Shown piece after piece: positions 1-6,504 of a DNA stretch of 12,207 nt (positions are counted from its first letter, which is position 1; every line of letters starts with the position of its first letter). The notes under the pieces were generated by a model. It was not told the DNA's origin, searched no databases, and saw nothing but the letters and a program-made list of their open reading frames with translations. The translations under genes were made by a program, and so were the position numbers. The DNA is from Flavobacteriales bacterium (lineage in GTDB: Bacteria; Bacteroidota; Bacteroidia; Flavobacteriales; JABDKJ01), in contig JABDKJ010000024.1 in the NCBI GenBank assembly GCA_013002285.1, positions 1 through 12,207 of the forward strand, written 5' to 3'.

Positions 1-482
1 ATGTAGATGATTGGGTATATAGCCCAGGATTACCTGCAAACTTGGTAGAGATAGAGTCTGACTTGTTTGCCAAAGTAGATGAGCTGAGGGAAGCTTGGAT
101 GAATGGTGGTGACGTTTCTACAATTCCGTTCAATGATTATTCTACACATGAAAAGTTACACTTGATAAGAGGGTTGGAAGGGATAGATACAGATCAGATG
201 GCAGAATTGGATAAGGCTTTTGGCCTCACGAATTCTACAAATGCGGAAGTTCAATGCGTATGGTATGAAAAAGCTATAGGGTCCGGTTATTCAGATGCTT
301 ATGATGCTACGGGAGACTTCTTGGTCAACGTAGGAAGGAGAAAATTCTTAACGCCACTTTACAAGGCGATGAAGGAAAATGGAAAGTTAGAAATGGCTAA
401 AGACATCTATTCGAAGGCCAGACCTAACTACCATGCTGTTTCAAAGAATACCATGGACGACCTATTGGGCTGGAGTCAATAG
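1..482 (+). CDS. M1-family aminopeptidase, LTA4-hydrolase type, C-terminal part (5' end outside window)
   Basis: This is the 3' end of a larger gene; the frame is open to the left edge (first full codon at position 3) and gives about 159 residues up to TAG at 480-482. It begins with V-D-D-W-V-Y-S-P-G-L-P, which matches the W-[LIV]-Y-S-P-G-L-P segment that joins the zinc-peptidase core of leukotriene-A4-hydrolase-like M1 peptidases to their helical C-terminal domain. The rest also fits that domain: the E-x(6)-W alternation, a block around R-K-F-L-T-P-L-Y-K-A-M, and the terminal H-A-V-S segment aligning with H-P-V-T of LTA4H. The catalytic G-x-M-E-N and H-E-x-x-H motifs would lie upstream and cannot be checked. 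Family members are zinc aminopeptidases, often exported in Bacteroidota; this piece cannot show localisation. The TTG at 42 is internal, not a start. It converges with the next gene after 2 nt. Confidence 0.88.
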   Translation, partial: VDDWVYSPGLPANLVEIESDLFAKVDELREAWMNGGDVSTIPFNDYSTHEKLHLIRGLEGIDTDQMAELDKAFGLTNSTNAEVQCVWYEKAIGSGYSDAYDATGDFLVNVGRRKFLTPLYKAMKENGKLEMAKDIYSKARPNYHAVSKNTMDDLLGWSQ

Positions 483-484
483 GA

Positions 485-1624
485 CTAAGTCACAGCCAAA
501 TAATTGATCAGTGGGTTGGCGTATTTACGGATCAACAGTTTTTTGACTTCGTAAGGCTTTCCTTCTGTCGTTTTCTCGATATACGCTTCAAACTCTTCTT
601 TCTTTTCTTTTGAATAGCGATCGGAAAATTGCGAAAGACCATATAGCGTGTCATGAGCTATGTAGTTATTTTCAAATAACTTGTATGCTTTGTAAATGGA
701 CGTATTGATCATCTCAGTGAGCAATGTGGTCTTTTCGTTGATATTGGAATATTCCTTTAGTTCGTTTAATTCTTTTTCCATGACGTTTCCCACTGACAAA
801 TGAATATGACCTTTCCAGCCTGTCATCCCAGAAAAAATGTTTTGCAAGTCTTCTTCAGGTCGTTTTTGATATTTGTGACCCTGCATATTGCTGAATAATT
901 CCCTGATCTTATAGCGATCGCAAGGATCATATTCATAAGAGATGGATACCGGCCTCATTTTCAATTCTCGGAACCCGCCTTCAAAACTCTTTTCACTTGT
1001 AAGGTTTAACATTTTCAGCAAACCTTGTTGTGTTTGGTCGTTCCCATCTTTCGAGCGTCCTTCTTTTTGGGCAAGCCATATTGAGGAGCCTCCTGATGTT
1101 ATCTTATCTCTTATATAAGTTGACAAAGTCAGAGCATGGCCATAAGTTTCACGGGGACCTGCACTTCTTACCACTGTGAAGTTCTTATTTAGTTTTGTAA
1201 GGTCATAAACAATATCGGAAGTCAGCAAATTATCTCCGATAGCCGTTTCACAGGTTTGAAGTCCTTCATCATGCAAAATGATGTTCAATATGGCAGAATC
1301 AAGAATAATGTCACGGTGATTGGCAATAAAGAGACAATGTTCTTCATTGACCAATTCTTTAATACCTGTAAATGTGATCTCTGAACTTGTTTTTTCAACT
1401 AGTTGCTTTACATATGGATGGGCGATCTTCGTTTGGAAATCATAGATCGTCTTGATGTGATCCAATTTCTCAAGCCATGCCTGTATGTTCTCTATCTGTC
1501 CATTCAAAGAGAGTACTGCATTGAACGAAGAGCTCTCTTTGAGTCGGGCCATGACATCTGGAACGTCCTTATCTGTATAAGGAGCTATTTTAGAAAGATC
1601 TATGGTTTCATCCATGAGGTACAT
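485..1624 (-). CDS. Glycerolipid-type acyltransferase (PlsC/PlsB superfamily)
   Basis: This is a probable acyltransferase of the glycerol-phosphate/lysophosphatidate superfamily, acting at the inner membrane in phospholipid (or ornithine/amino-lipid) synthesis; the substrate cannot be read from sequence. The motif I block is F-I-A-N-H-R-D-I-I-L-D-S-A about 95-110 residues in. The motif III-like block is W-L-A-Q-K-E-G-R-S-K-D-G about 75 residues later, matching the F-x-x-E-G-x-R-S-R-x-G pattern. A tract around V-R-S-A-G-P-R-E-T lies between them. The aspartate that would complete the H-x4-D pair is at +6 rather than +5. There is no signal peptide or obvious transmembrane span. The frame stays open to a TTG at 1681, but the intervening residues look untranslated and overlap a promoter-like site. 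I chose ATG at 1624 (379 aa); ATG at 1615 (376 aa) is equally plausible. It is divergent from the DUF1684 gene. Confidence 0.82.
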   Translation of the reverse strand: MYLMDETIDLSKIAPYTDKDVPDVMARLKESSSFNAVLSLNGQIENIQAWLEKLDHIKTIYDFQTKIAHPYVKQLVEKTSSEITFTGIKELVNEEHCLFIANHRDIILDSAILNIILHDEGLQTCETAIGDNLLTSDIVYDLTKLNKNFTVVRSAGPRETYGHALTLSTYIRDKITSGGSSIWLAQKEGRSKDGNDQTQQGLLKMLNLTSEKSFEGGFRELKMRPVSISYEYDPCDRYKIRELFSNMQGHKYQKRPEEDLQNIFSGMTGWKGHIHLSVGNVMEKELNELKEYSNINEKTTLLTEMINTSIYKAYKLFENNYIAHDTLYGLSQFSDRYSKEKKEEFEAYIEKTTEGKPYEVKKLLIRKYANPLINYLAVT

Positions 1625-1634
1625 TGGCTGATAA

Positions 1635-1667
1635 TTGAACAAAAAAACAAATATTAATTTACTTTTG
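1635..1667 (+). promoter_or_regulatory. Bacteroidota-type promoter for the DUF1684 gene
   Basis: TTG at 1635-1637, a 22-nt spacer and TACTTTTG at 1660-1667 give an exact match to TAnnTTTG with a spacer inside the 17-23 nt range described for Bacteroidota. Transcription would start near 1673, about 12 nt before the ATG at 1685. This is pattern-based only. Confidence 0.5.
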
Positions 1668-1681
1668 GCAAAAATGATCAA
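1648..1681 (-). promoter_or_regulatory. Possible divergent promoter for the acyltransferase gene
   Basis: On the minus strand, TTG (1681-1679), a 23-nt spacer and AATATTTG (1655-1648) match the TAnnTTTG box at all but the first fixed base. It would start transcription near 1642, upstream of ATG 1624. It physically overlaps the opposite-strand promoter, so the two may compete. Weaker than its partner. Confidence 0.3.
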
Positions 1682-1684
1682 TTG

Positions 1685-2308
1685 ATGGTAAGATCAGGTA
1701 TGATATATATTATATTATTTGGGCTTTTGTCTTGTGCTGAGCAAAAGGCTGGCTCTGGCTCTATGGTGATCACGCATCCTAAACATCTTGAATTGAATGA
1801 GCAATATGCAGACATAGAAAAGTCACCACTTATGAAAGAAGATCTCAAGAAATTCGTTTCGCTGAATTTCTATCCAGAAAATGAGGACTTTAAAGTGAAG
1901 GCGGCATTTGTTCTTACTCCTAATGAGAAGCCTTTTGAAATGAAAACGAGTACTGAGCGCTTACCGGTTTATCGAAAGTATGGACAACTTACCTTTAAAG
2001 TGAAAGGTATTGAAGAAAGTCTTGCGGCATATCAGAACCAGGCATTCATAGGTGATCCCGAATATGGTAATAGTCTTTTCATTCCATATTTAGATGAAAC
2101 CAATGGAATTGAAACATATGGCGGAGGTCGCTATATTGATATTGAGATCCCAGCTGAAGGCGCAGATTCTATCCTATTGGACCTTAATGAAAGCTACAAT
2201 CCTTATTGCGCATATAATTATAAATATTCTTGCCCAAAACCTCCCTTAGAAAATGTATTGGACATGAAAGTTGAAGCTGGAGTAAAAACTGGAATTATTA
2301 AAAGATAA
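1685..2308 (+). CDS. DUF1684 domain lipoprotein
   Basis: About 207 residues. The N-terminus is a lipoprotein signal: a short hydrophobic stretch followed by the lipobox L-L-S-C (Cys about residue 17), so the mature protein should be lipid-anchored in the envelope. ATG 1685 is preferred over ATG 1700 because only the longer form keeps a positive charge (Arg3) before the hydrophobic core; a TTG at 1682 is unlikely. The body matches DUF1684: P-N-E-K-P-F-E-M, then R-L-P-V-Y-x-K-Y-G, then T-N-G-x-E-T-Y-G-G-G-R-Y-I-D, and a C-terminal N-P-Y-C-A-Y...Y-S-C-P-x-P-P-x-E-N block with two conserved cysteines. The family's biochemical role is unknown to me. A promoter-like site lies just upstream. The stop is 2 nt from the stop of the convergent gene, leaving no room for a private terminator. 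Confidence 0.88.
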   Translation: MVRSGMIYIILFGLLSCAEQKAGSGSMVITHPKHLELNEQYADIEKSPLMKEDLKKFVSLNFYPENEDFKVKAAFVLTPNEKPFEMKTSTERLPVYRKYGQLTFKVKGIEESLAAYQNQAFIGDPEYGNSLFIPYLDETNGIETYGGGRYIDIEIPAEGADSILLDLNESYNPYCAYNYKYSCPKPPLENVLDMKVEAGVKTGIIKR

Positions 2309-2310
2309 AG

Positions 2311-3057
2311 CTATTTGTAGGTTTGCATCCAAGTGTTTTCAGAGATGGAGTTGTTGTTTTTGAAATAGAATTTTCCTCCCCATTGATGAACTACTTTTCG
2401 ATATAAATCCCCTAATCCATTTTTTACAATTATCCTTTCAGTTATCGTTTTTTTACCTTCCTCGAAAGTGTATTCATAGATCCCATCCTCATATGTTCTT
2501 CCCAATTCTTCCCTGATCTCTTTCTCTGTCATAGGTTTAAGACCTTCTTCATTTCGCACATCCAATTTTGAAGCATCTTCCTTTTTGTCCTTAACAACAG
2601 ATGGTGGAGGAGGGACTTCATCTTTCACGACCTTTTCAGCTTTTTCTATCTCTTCTTCGTAGGTTTTTTCAATCCTATCCTCCTCAGGAATTTCAGGAAG
2701 ACCTTTCTCGTCCACGACCTCTGGTGTAATTGGAACTTCTGGTGCTTTCATAACATCTTCGTCATAGTTTTTCTTAGCTAAAAGAATATCTTCGATCTTA
2801 ACTTTTGGATATATATTCAGCGGTCTTCTTGCTTTTGCTTTTTCGTAAATTTTCAAAGCATCATCAAACTTGTTGTCTGCAAATAAAGTGTGTGCGCTGT
2901 CCATAAGTGCAACGAACTCTTTGTCCTTTTTAGCTTCTTTGCGCTCTTTCTTAGCGATCTTGGACTTTTCTCTACCGCTTTTACCTTTTAGGTCTTGAGA
3001 AAACGAAATACTCGTTCCAAAAAGAAGAATGAAAATTATATAGCCTGCTTTTTTCAT
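2311..3057 (-). CDS. Secreted TPR-like protein with C-terminal WGG-x-FYFK module
   Basis: 248 residues from an ATG start. Residues 1-20 form a clean Sec signal peptide ending S-F-S before Gln21, so export to the periplasm or beyond is expected. A very basic Lys/Arg/Glu helix (about 22-46) follows. Then comes one TPR-like helix pair (about 48-92; A-x-x-L-F-A-D-N-K-F-D-D-A-L-K-I-Y). Next is a long acidic, proline-rich low-complexity linker (about 104-170, including P-P-P-P at 149-152). The C-terminal block (about 183-246) is compact, with E-L-G-R-x-Y, G-I-Y-E-Y, R-I-I-V-K-N-G and V-V-H-Q-W-G-G-K-F-Y-F-K. I recall similar W-G-G-x-(Y/F)-Y-F-K-(D/N) tails on other Bacteroidota secreted proteins, but know no function. 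It seems to be a single-gene transcript: both neighbours are on the opposite strand. Confidence 0.72.
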   Translation of the reverse strand: MKKAGYIIFILLFGTSISFSQDLKGKSGREKSKIAKKERKEAKKDKEFVALMDSAHTLFADNKFDDALKIYEKAKARRPLNIYPKVKIEDILLAKKNYDEDVMKAPEVPITPEVVDEKGLPEIPEEDRIEKTYEEEIEKAEKVVKDEVPPPPSVVKDKKEDASKLDVRNEEGLKPMTEKEIREELGRTYEDGIYEYTFEEGKKTITERIIVKNGLGDLYRKVVHQWGGKFYFKNNNSISENTWMQTYK

Positions 3058-3178
3058 TGTAAAACTATCTGCAATAATAAGGCCAATATAGTTTCAAATA
3101 CTGCATGAACTGGCCCATAATTGCTTTATGATCAACAAACATTTGTAAAAAATCCATTCTCAATCAATAGAAATATGA

Positions 3179-3197
3179 TTTCACAAATAATGTGAAA
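3179..3197. promoter_or_regulatory. Perfect 7-bp inverted repeat, operator-like
   Basis: TTTCACA, a 5-nt spacer (AATAA), then TGTGAAA. It lies in the ~220-bp spacer between two divergent genes (starts at 3057 and 3280). The arms are too AT-rich, and no T-run follows, for it to be a terminator; a dimeric regulator's operator is the natural reading. Arm order is the reverse of the CRP half-site layout (TGTGA...TCACA). I see no convincing TAnnTTTG box elsewhere in this spacer. Confidence 0.4.
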
Positions 3198-3279
3198 AAT
3201 GAGGTACTGGAATAATTTCTCATACAAAGATCAGGTTTAAGATATAGTTCAATAAATGTTCAATTTAAATTTTGAAGCC

Positions 3280-4116
3280 ATGAAATATGCAGCTGCCTTT
3301 ATTATCACTTTATTTCTGTTCTCTTGCGGAAACGAAGACCGTTCAGAAGAGATCAAAAACACCAATGAGCAATTGATCAGTTCAATTCAGTCAAAAAATA
3401 TGCAGATCAATAGTTTGGTCAAGTCCCTGAAAGAGATCCGTACTTCAATAAATGGAGTTAAAACTGAGCAAGGATTGCTCCTTGCGAATGAGACTTCTTT
3501 CGAAACACCGTTATCCATGAAGAATACTATTGTTAATGATATTGAGATCCTTCAGCGGTTGATCGAGGACAGTAAATGGGACATCAATTCTTTGGAAGAG
3601 AGTCTAGCAAATGGAAACGCTAAAAACGCGGAATTGAAAGTTGTCCTTGGATCCTTAAAACTCAATTTGGCGGAGAAGGACAAAGACATTAGACAATTGA
3701 AAGAACAGATCTTTGATTGGGATGCTTGCTATAAACATGTGAATGACATTCTCAACGAAAAAGTTGTAGAAAGTGAGCTCATGAGACAAGAAATGAACAA
3801 AGTTTATTTTGCTTGTGGCACTTTCAAGGAATTAAAAGGCAAGGGAGTTGTAGAGAAGAAGGGAAGCATTTTTGGTGCTCTGGGATCCAAAGACCTTAAA
3901 GATAATTTCAATAAAACCTATTTCACAGAGGGAGACCTGAGAGAGATCACTGACATCCCGATAATGGCTAAAAAGCTAGAGATAGTAACTCCACATCATG
4001 ATGACTCATATCTGATAGAGATGGATAAGGACAATGTAATTACGAAACTTGTAATAACCGATAAGGAGCGGTTTTGGGATGCGAGTAAGTTCTTGACTAT
4101 TGTTGTTAACCAATAG
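3280..4116 (+). CDS. Coiled-coil envelope lipoprotein of unknown function
   Basis: 278 residues from ATG 3280. An ATG at 3256 is in frame, but would put eight extra residues ahead of a normal lipoprotein signal, whose L-F-S-C lipobox places the lipidated Cys at residue 16. After a short charged linker the protein is mostly long helices with heptad-like spacing (about 20-165), broken near 70-90, so an elongated coiled coil is likely. The C-terminal ~90 residues differ: Y-F-A-C-G-T-x-K-E-L-K-x-K-G-V, then G-x-x-x-F-G-A-L-G-S, F-T-x-x-D-x-x-x-I-x-x-I-P, and a final D-K-E-R-F-W-x-x-S-K-F-L-x-I-V-V. I recall this tail on other Bacteroidota hypothetical lipoproteins, some auto-named as adhesins; that name is not supported here. 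A good terminator follows at 4140-4171. Confidence 0.75.
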   Translation: MKYAAAFIITLFLFSCGNEDRSEEIKNTNEQLISSIQSKNMQINSLVKSLKEIRTSINGVKTEQGLLLANETSFETPLSMKNTIVNDIEILQRLIEDSKWDINSLEESLANGNAKNAELKVVLGSLKLNLAEKDKDIRQLKEQIFDWDACYKHVNDILNEKVVESELMRQEMNKVYFACGTFKELKGKGVVEKKGSIFGALGSKDLKDNFNKTYFTEGDLREITDIPIMAKKLEIVTPHHDDSYLIEMDKDNVITKLVITDKERFWDASKFLTIVVNQ

Positions 4117-4139
4117 TTACTTTCACAAACTAGGCTGAG

Positions 4140-4171
4140 AACCCTGGGTTTTATACCTGGGGTTTCTTTTT
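4140..4171 (+). terminator. Intrinsic terminator of the coiled-coil lipoprotein gene
   Basis: A 9-bp stem (AACCCTGGG at 4140-4148 with CCTGGGGTT at 4156-4164, two G-U wobbles) closes a 7-nt loop. It is followed by a T-rich run, TTTCTTTTT (4163-4171). The other strand has no T-run after the stem, so it acts on the plus strand only. From 4151 rightward it overlaps the last codons of the opposing methyltransferase gene. Confidence 0.7.
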
Positions 4172-4960
4172 CCATTTCATTAAGAACATATAGGGTATCC
4201 TTCCTTGATGTTTTTCAAATACATACTTGTCTTCATCCAATTTCTTCATTCCGGGAAAACAATTGTAACAGGAATAAGGAAATTCCTTAAAAACTTCCAA
4301 CTCAAGCCCTTCTTTCAGTAGAGCAGACATGACATTACTTGTAGGATGGTTCCAAAAGTACTGGTCTCCGGTGACGTCTGCTTCGCTGTCCGCATAAGTT
4401 CCTGTGCTATTGTCATGAAAGGGCTTGTCTTGAGTAAAATAGGGATATCCAAGTTGATCGAAATCGTCATCTAGCATATACATTACGGGATGGAAATCGG
4501 CCATGAGAAAAGTGCCTCCCGGCTTAAGCATTTTTGACACTATGTTTGCCCATTTATTAATATCTGCCAGCCAAACTACAGTTCCATATGAAGTAAAAAC
4601 CATATCAAATTGCTTATTAATATGTTTATCAGTTTCCAAGACATTGCACAGTACAAATTCCGTTTCAAGCCCTAATTCCGTGGATAGTTCTCGTGCTTTC
4701 TGAATGGCTTTGTCAGAAATGTCAACTCCGGTTACTCGGGCGCCCATTCTTTGAAGTGAAAGGCTATCTTGACCGAAATGACACTGCAAATGCAATATGC
4801 TTTTTCCTTCAATATGATCAAGATGTTCTATCTCTACATGTTTTAATGAATTCTTTCCTCTTCGAAAAGCGTCCATATCATACATTTCTGAAGCAAGGTG
4901 GCTTTCGACCTTGTTATTCCAAACAATTCTGTTCGCTTCGTAGATCTTTTTTAGTTCCAT
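4151..4960 (-). CDS. Class I SAM-dependent methyltransferase
   Basis: 269 residues from ATG 4960, cytoplasmic, with no signal or membrane span. It has a Rossmann-type SAM-binding core. Motif I is I-L-H-L-Q-C-H-F-G-Q-D-S-L (about 55-67), the Q-C-H-x-G-Q variant of the usual G-x-G-x-G. The second strand is V-T-G-V-D-I-S (76-82), with Asp80 expected to hold the ribose. Post-motif F-D-M-V-F-T-S-Y-G lies at about 118-126 and L-K-P-G-G at 145-149. The aromatic C-terminal half probably forms the substrate lid; the substrate is unknown. A GTG at 4984 would add eight residues but lies inside the loop of an upstream terminator, so ATG 4960 is preferred. The ATG follows that terminator's T-run by 5 nt, with no recognisable Shine-Dalgarno or promoter box, so expression may depend on read-through. 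Confidence 0.88.
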   Translation of the reverse strand: MELKKIYEANRIVWNNKVESHLASEMYDMDAFRRGKNSLKHVEIEHLDHIEGKSILHLQCHFGQDSLSLQRMGARVTGVDISDKAIQKARELSTELGLETEFVLCNVLETDKHINKQFDMVFTSYGTVVWLADINKWANIVSKMLKPGGTFLMADFHPVMYMLDDDFDQLGYPYFTQDKPFHDNSTGTYADSEADVTGDQYFWNHPTSNVMSALLKEGLELEVFKEFPYSCYNCFPGMKKLDEDKYVFEKHQGRIPYMFLMKWKKKPQV

Positions 4961-4965
4961 AGCGC

Positions 4966-4997
4966 AAAAAAAAAGATCGGACACAGGGCCCGATCTT
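4966..4997 (-). terminator. Strong intrinsic terminator ending the sigma/MscS cluster
   Basis: Read on the minus strand, AAGATCGG (4997-4990), a 9-nt loop and CCGATCTT (4980-4973) form a perfect 8-bp stem. The stem runs straight into nine consecutive T (4974-4966, the first two being in the stem). It lies 23 nt after the stop of the LTxxQ gene and 5 nt before the methyltransferase ATG. Confidence 0.85.
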
Positions 4998-5020
4998 CAT
5001 TCAATATATTTAAAGGAATA

Positions 5021-5443
5021 TTACTTTTTAGAAGGTCTAGGGGCAACAGGTGCTTTCTTGACCGTTCTTAGTTCCTTGTACTTAGCTGCCTGCTCTTCCG
5101 TTAAGATCTCTTGAAATCTCTCATCAGCCAATTTCTTAGCCGCTATTTGAGTTTCTCTTAAAGCTTTCATTTTTTCATTGATAGCTTCTCTCTGTTCTGG
5201 AGTTGCATCTTGTGGCATGGCTTTCCTTTCTTCCATGATCTTTTGACGCATAACGTTGATCTCTTGGAACTGCTCCATTGTAGAAGCATCAATTTCAGCC
5301 TTTTTAGCGATCTGTTCCTCAGTAAGACCTAGTTCTTTAGTAAGCTTTTTAGCTTCCATTTCAGCTCTGTCTACTTTAGATTGTGCATTTACATTTACGC
5401 AAATTGCAAATACAAGAAGAGCGATACCTATTAACTTTTTCAT
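5021..5443 (-). CDS. LTxxQ-motif periplasmic protein, Spy/CpxP-like
   Basis: 140 residues from ATG. Residues 1-20 are a Sec signal peptide with a V-N-A cleavage site before Gln21. The mature part is almost entirely charged helix with two L-T-E-E-Q motifs (40-44 and 114-118), the hallmark of the Spy/CpxP family of small periplasmic proteins. In enterobacteria those sense misfolding or act as ATP-independent chaperones under envelope stress. The basic, proline-containing tail (about 127-140) is an extra. The sequence identifies the fold type, not a proven chaperone. It is the last gene of a same-strand cluster (37 nt after the DUF3078 gene) and is followed by a strong terminator, so it likely shares regulation with the upstream sigma factor and channels. 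Confidence 0.8.
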   Translation of the reverse strand: MKKLIGIALLVFAICVNVNAQSKVDRAEMEAKKLTKELGLTEEQIAKKAEIDASTMEQFQEINVMRQKIMEERKAMPQDATPEQREAINEKMKALRETQIAAKKLADERFQEILTEEQAAKYKELRTVKKAPVAPRPSKK

Positions 5444-5480
5444 TGTTATGAGAATTTTAATTACTTAAGACGCTAAAGTA

Positions 5481-6464
5481 TTAAAAATTGTACAGAAAGC
5501 CTAGGTTCAGAGTTTCCTTGAATTGTGCAGTTCTTCCAAAGCCACCAGGGTTTCCTTCAGCAGGATCAGCATCCTTTAAGATCAAAATATCGTGATCGTA
5601 AAGCATTTGAGCACCTACCGTTGCAGAGATGTATTTGTTCACTTTTAGACCTAATAATGCTTCCCAATTGACATCTACAAGTCCGAAAGTATCATAGTTC
5701 TGGAATAGCTCCATTCTCGTAAGGAAGTTTACATTTTCCATAAGGTCGTCTTGGAATTGTGCTCTTGCATAAGCTCCAAATTCAGATCTAGAGTTTTCTC
5801 CTTCGTTTATCATGGCTCCAGAATCGTCAAAGGCTGCACCTTGTACTCCAAAAGCTCCAACATCTGCCAAGTCTTGATCTGTTACTATCGTCCATTTCGC
5901 AGTTACAGGAGAAATGAACGCAGAAAACTTGTCGTTCGGCTTGTAATCGGCTCCAAGTGCGAATAGCACATAAGCAGGTGCTAAAAGATCAGAGATACGA
6001 CTTCCGTTGTCAGGATTAAGACCTTCAGCAAATTGGGTCTTGAAATTCAACAATCCTGAGTAGTACCACTTATCGCTCCAAGCTTGATATCCATACTTAG
6101 AGGAAAGATCTATCTTGTCATCAGATTTAACTGCATCGAGATTTTTTTGCTTTAATTGACCATAAGCAAGGTCCAAGGTGTTGTCCCATGTAGACTTTCC
6201 CTTTGTCATGTTTGCGAACAAGTTAACAAGGGCGATCCCAGATACTGAGTTCACACCACCGGCTGCCCAATTGTTAAAAGCAACTTGTCCAAAATTCAAT
6301 GCAAACAGCCCACCTTTCTTCCATGAAGTGTCTGCTGGCGCATCTTGTACAACTGTTTCAGTGAACATAAATTCATTGAGATCTTCACTGTGCTGCAACT
6401 GTCCGAAAGAAATGGATGCGATAAGACACATCATTCCTAAAACTATTGATCTATTCATTTTCAT
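5481..6464 (-). CDS. DUF3078 outer-membrane beta-barrel protein
   Basis: 327 residues. The signal peptide is 1-21 (I-A-S-I-S-F-G before Gln22). Near residues 48-76 is the DUF3078 signature: W-K-K-G-G-L-F-A-L-N-F-G-Q-V-A-F-N-N-W-A-A-G-G. Then come alternating aromatic/polar strands and the stretch Y-G-x-Q-A-W-x-D-K-W-Y-Y-S-G-L-L-N-F (125-141). The protein ends L-N-L-G-F-L-Y-N-F, a terminal aromatic as expected for a BAM-inserted outer-membrane barrel. The family is common in Bacteroidota and has no established function that I know of. A start three residues in (ATG 6458) is possible. It sits 40 nt after the MscS gene and 37 nt before the LTxxQ gene, so it is probably co-transcribed with both. 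Confidence 0.85.
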   Translation of the reverse strand: MKMNRSIVLGMMCLIASISFGQLQHSEDLNEFMFTETVVQDAPADTSWKKGGLFALNFGQVAFNNWAAGGVNSVSGIALVNLFANMTKGKSTWDNTLDLAYGQLKQKNLDAVKSDDKIDLSSKYGYQAWSDKWYYSGLLNFKTQFAEGLNPDNGSRISDLLAPAYVLFALGADYKPNDKFSAFISPVTAKWTIVTDQDLADVGAFGVQGAAFDDSGAMINEGENSRSEFGAYARAQFQDDLMENVNFLTRMELFQNYDTFGLVDVNWEALLGLKVNKYISATVGAQMLYDHDILILKDADPAEGNPGGFGRTAQFKETLNLGFLYNF

Positions 6465-6504
6465 ATATTTATTGATGATTAATTTTTATTGTTTAATTAC
6501 GTTT

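Noticed and set aside
465..499. Bulged hairpin (TTGGGCTG with CAGCCAA) spanning the convergent stops at 482/485
   Set aside because: A long loop and a bulge, with no T-run on either strand; most of it is coding. Not called a terminator.
1403..1657. Plus-strand open frame of 84 codons opposite the acyltransferase start
   Set aside because: Antisense shadow with no promoter, Shine-Dalgarno or family signature.
1625..1681. N-terminal extension of the acyltransferase from TTG 1681
   Set aside because: The hydrophobic, Asn/Phe-rich extension comes from AT-rich spacer DNA overlapping promoter-like sites; two ATG codons are available downstream.
3136..3145. AACATTTG as a -7 promoter box in the 3058-3279 spacer
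   Set aside because: One fixed base is wrong and the only upstream TTG is 14 nt away, outside the usual range.
4961..4984. N-terminal extension of the methyltransferase from GTG 4984
   Set aside because: The codons fall inside the terminator hairpin loop and U-tract; ATG 4960 gives the expected N-terminus.
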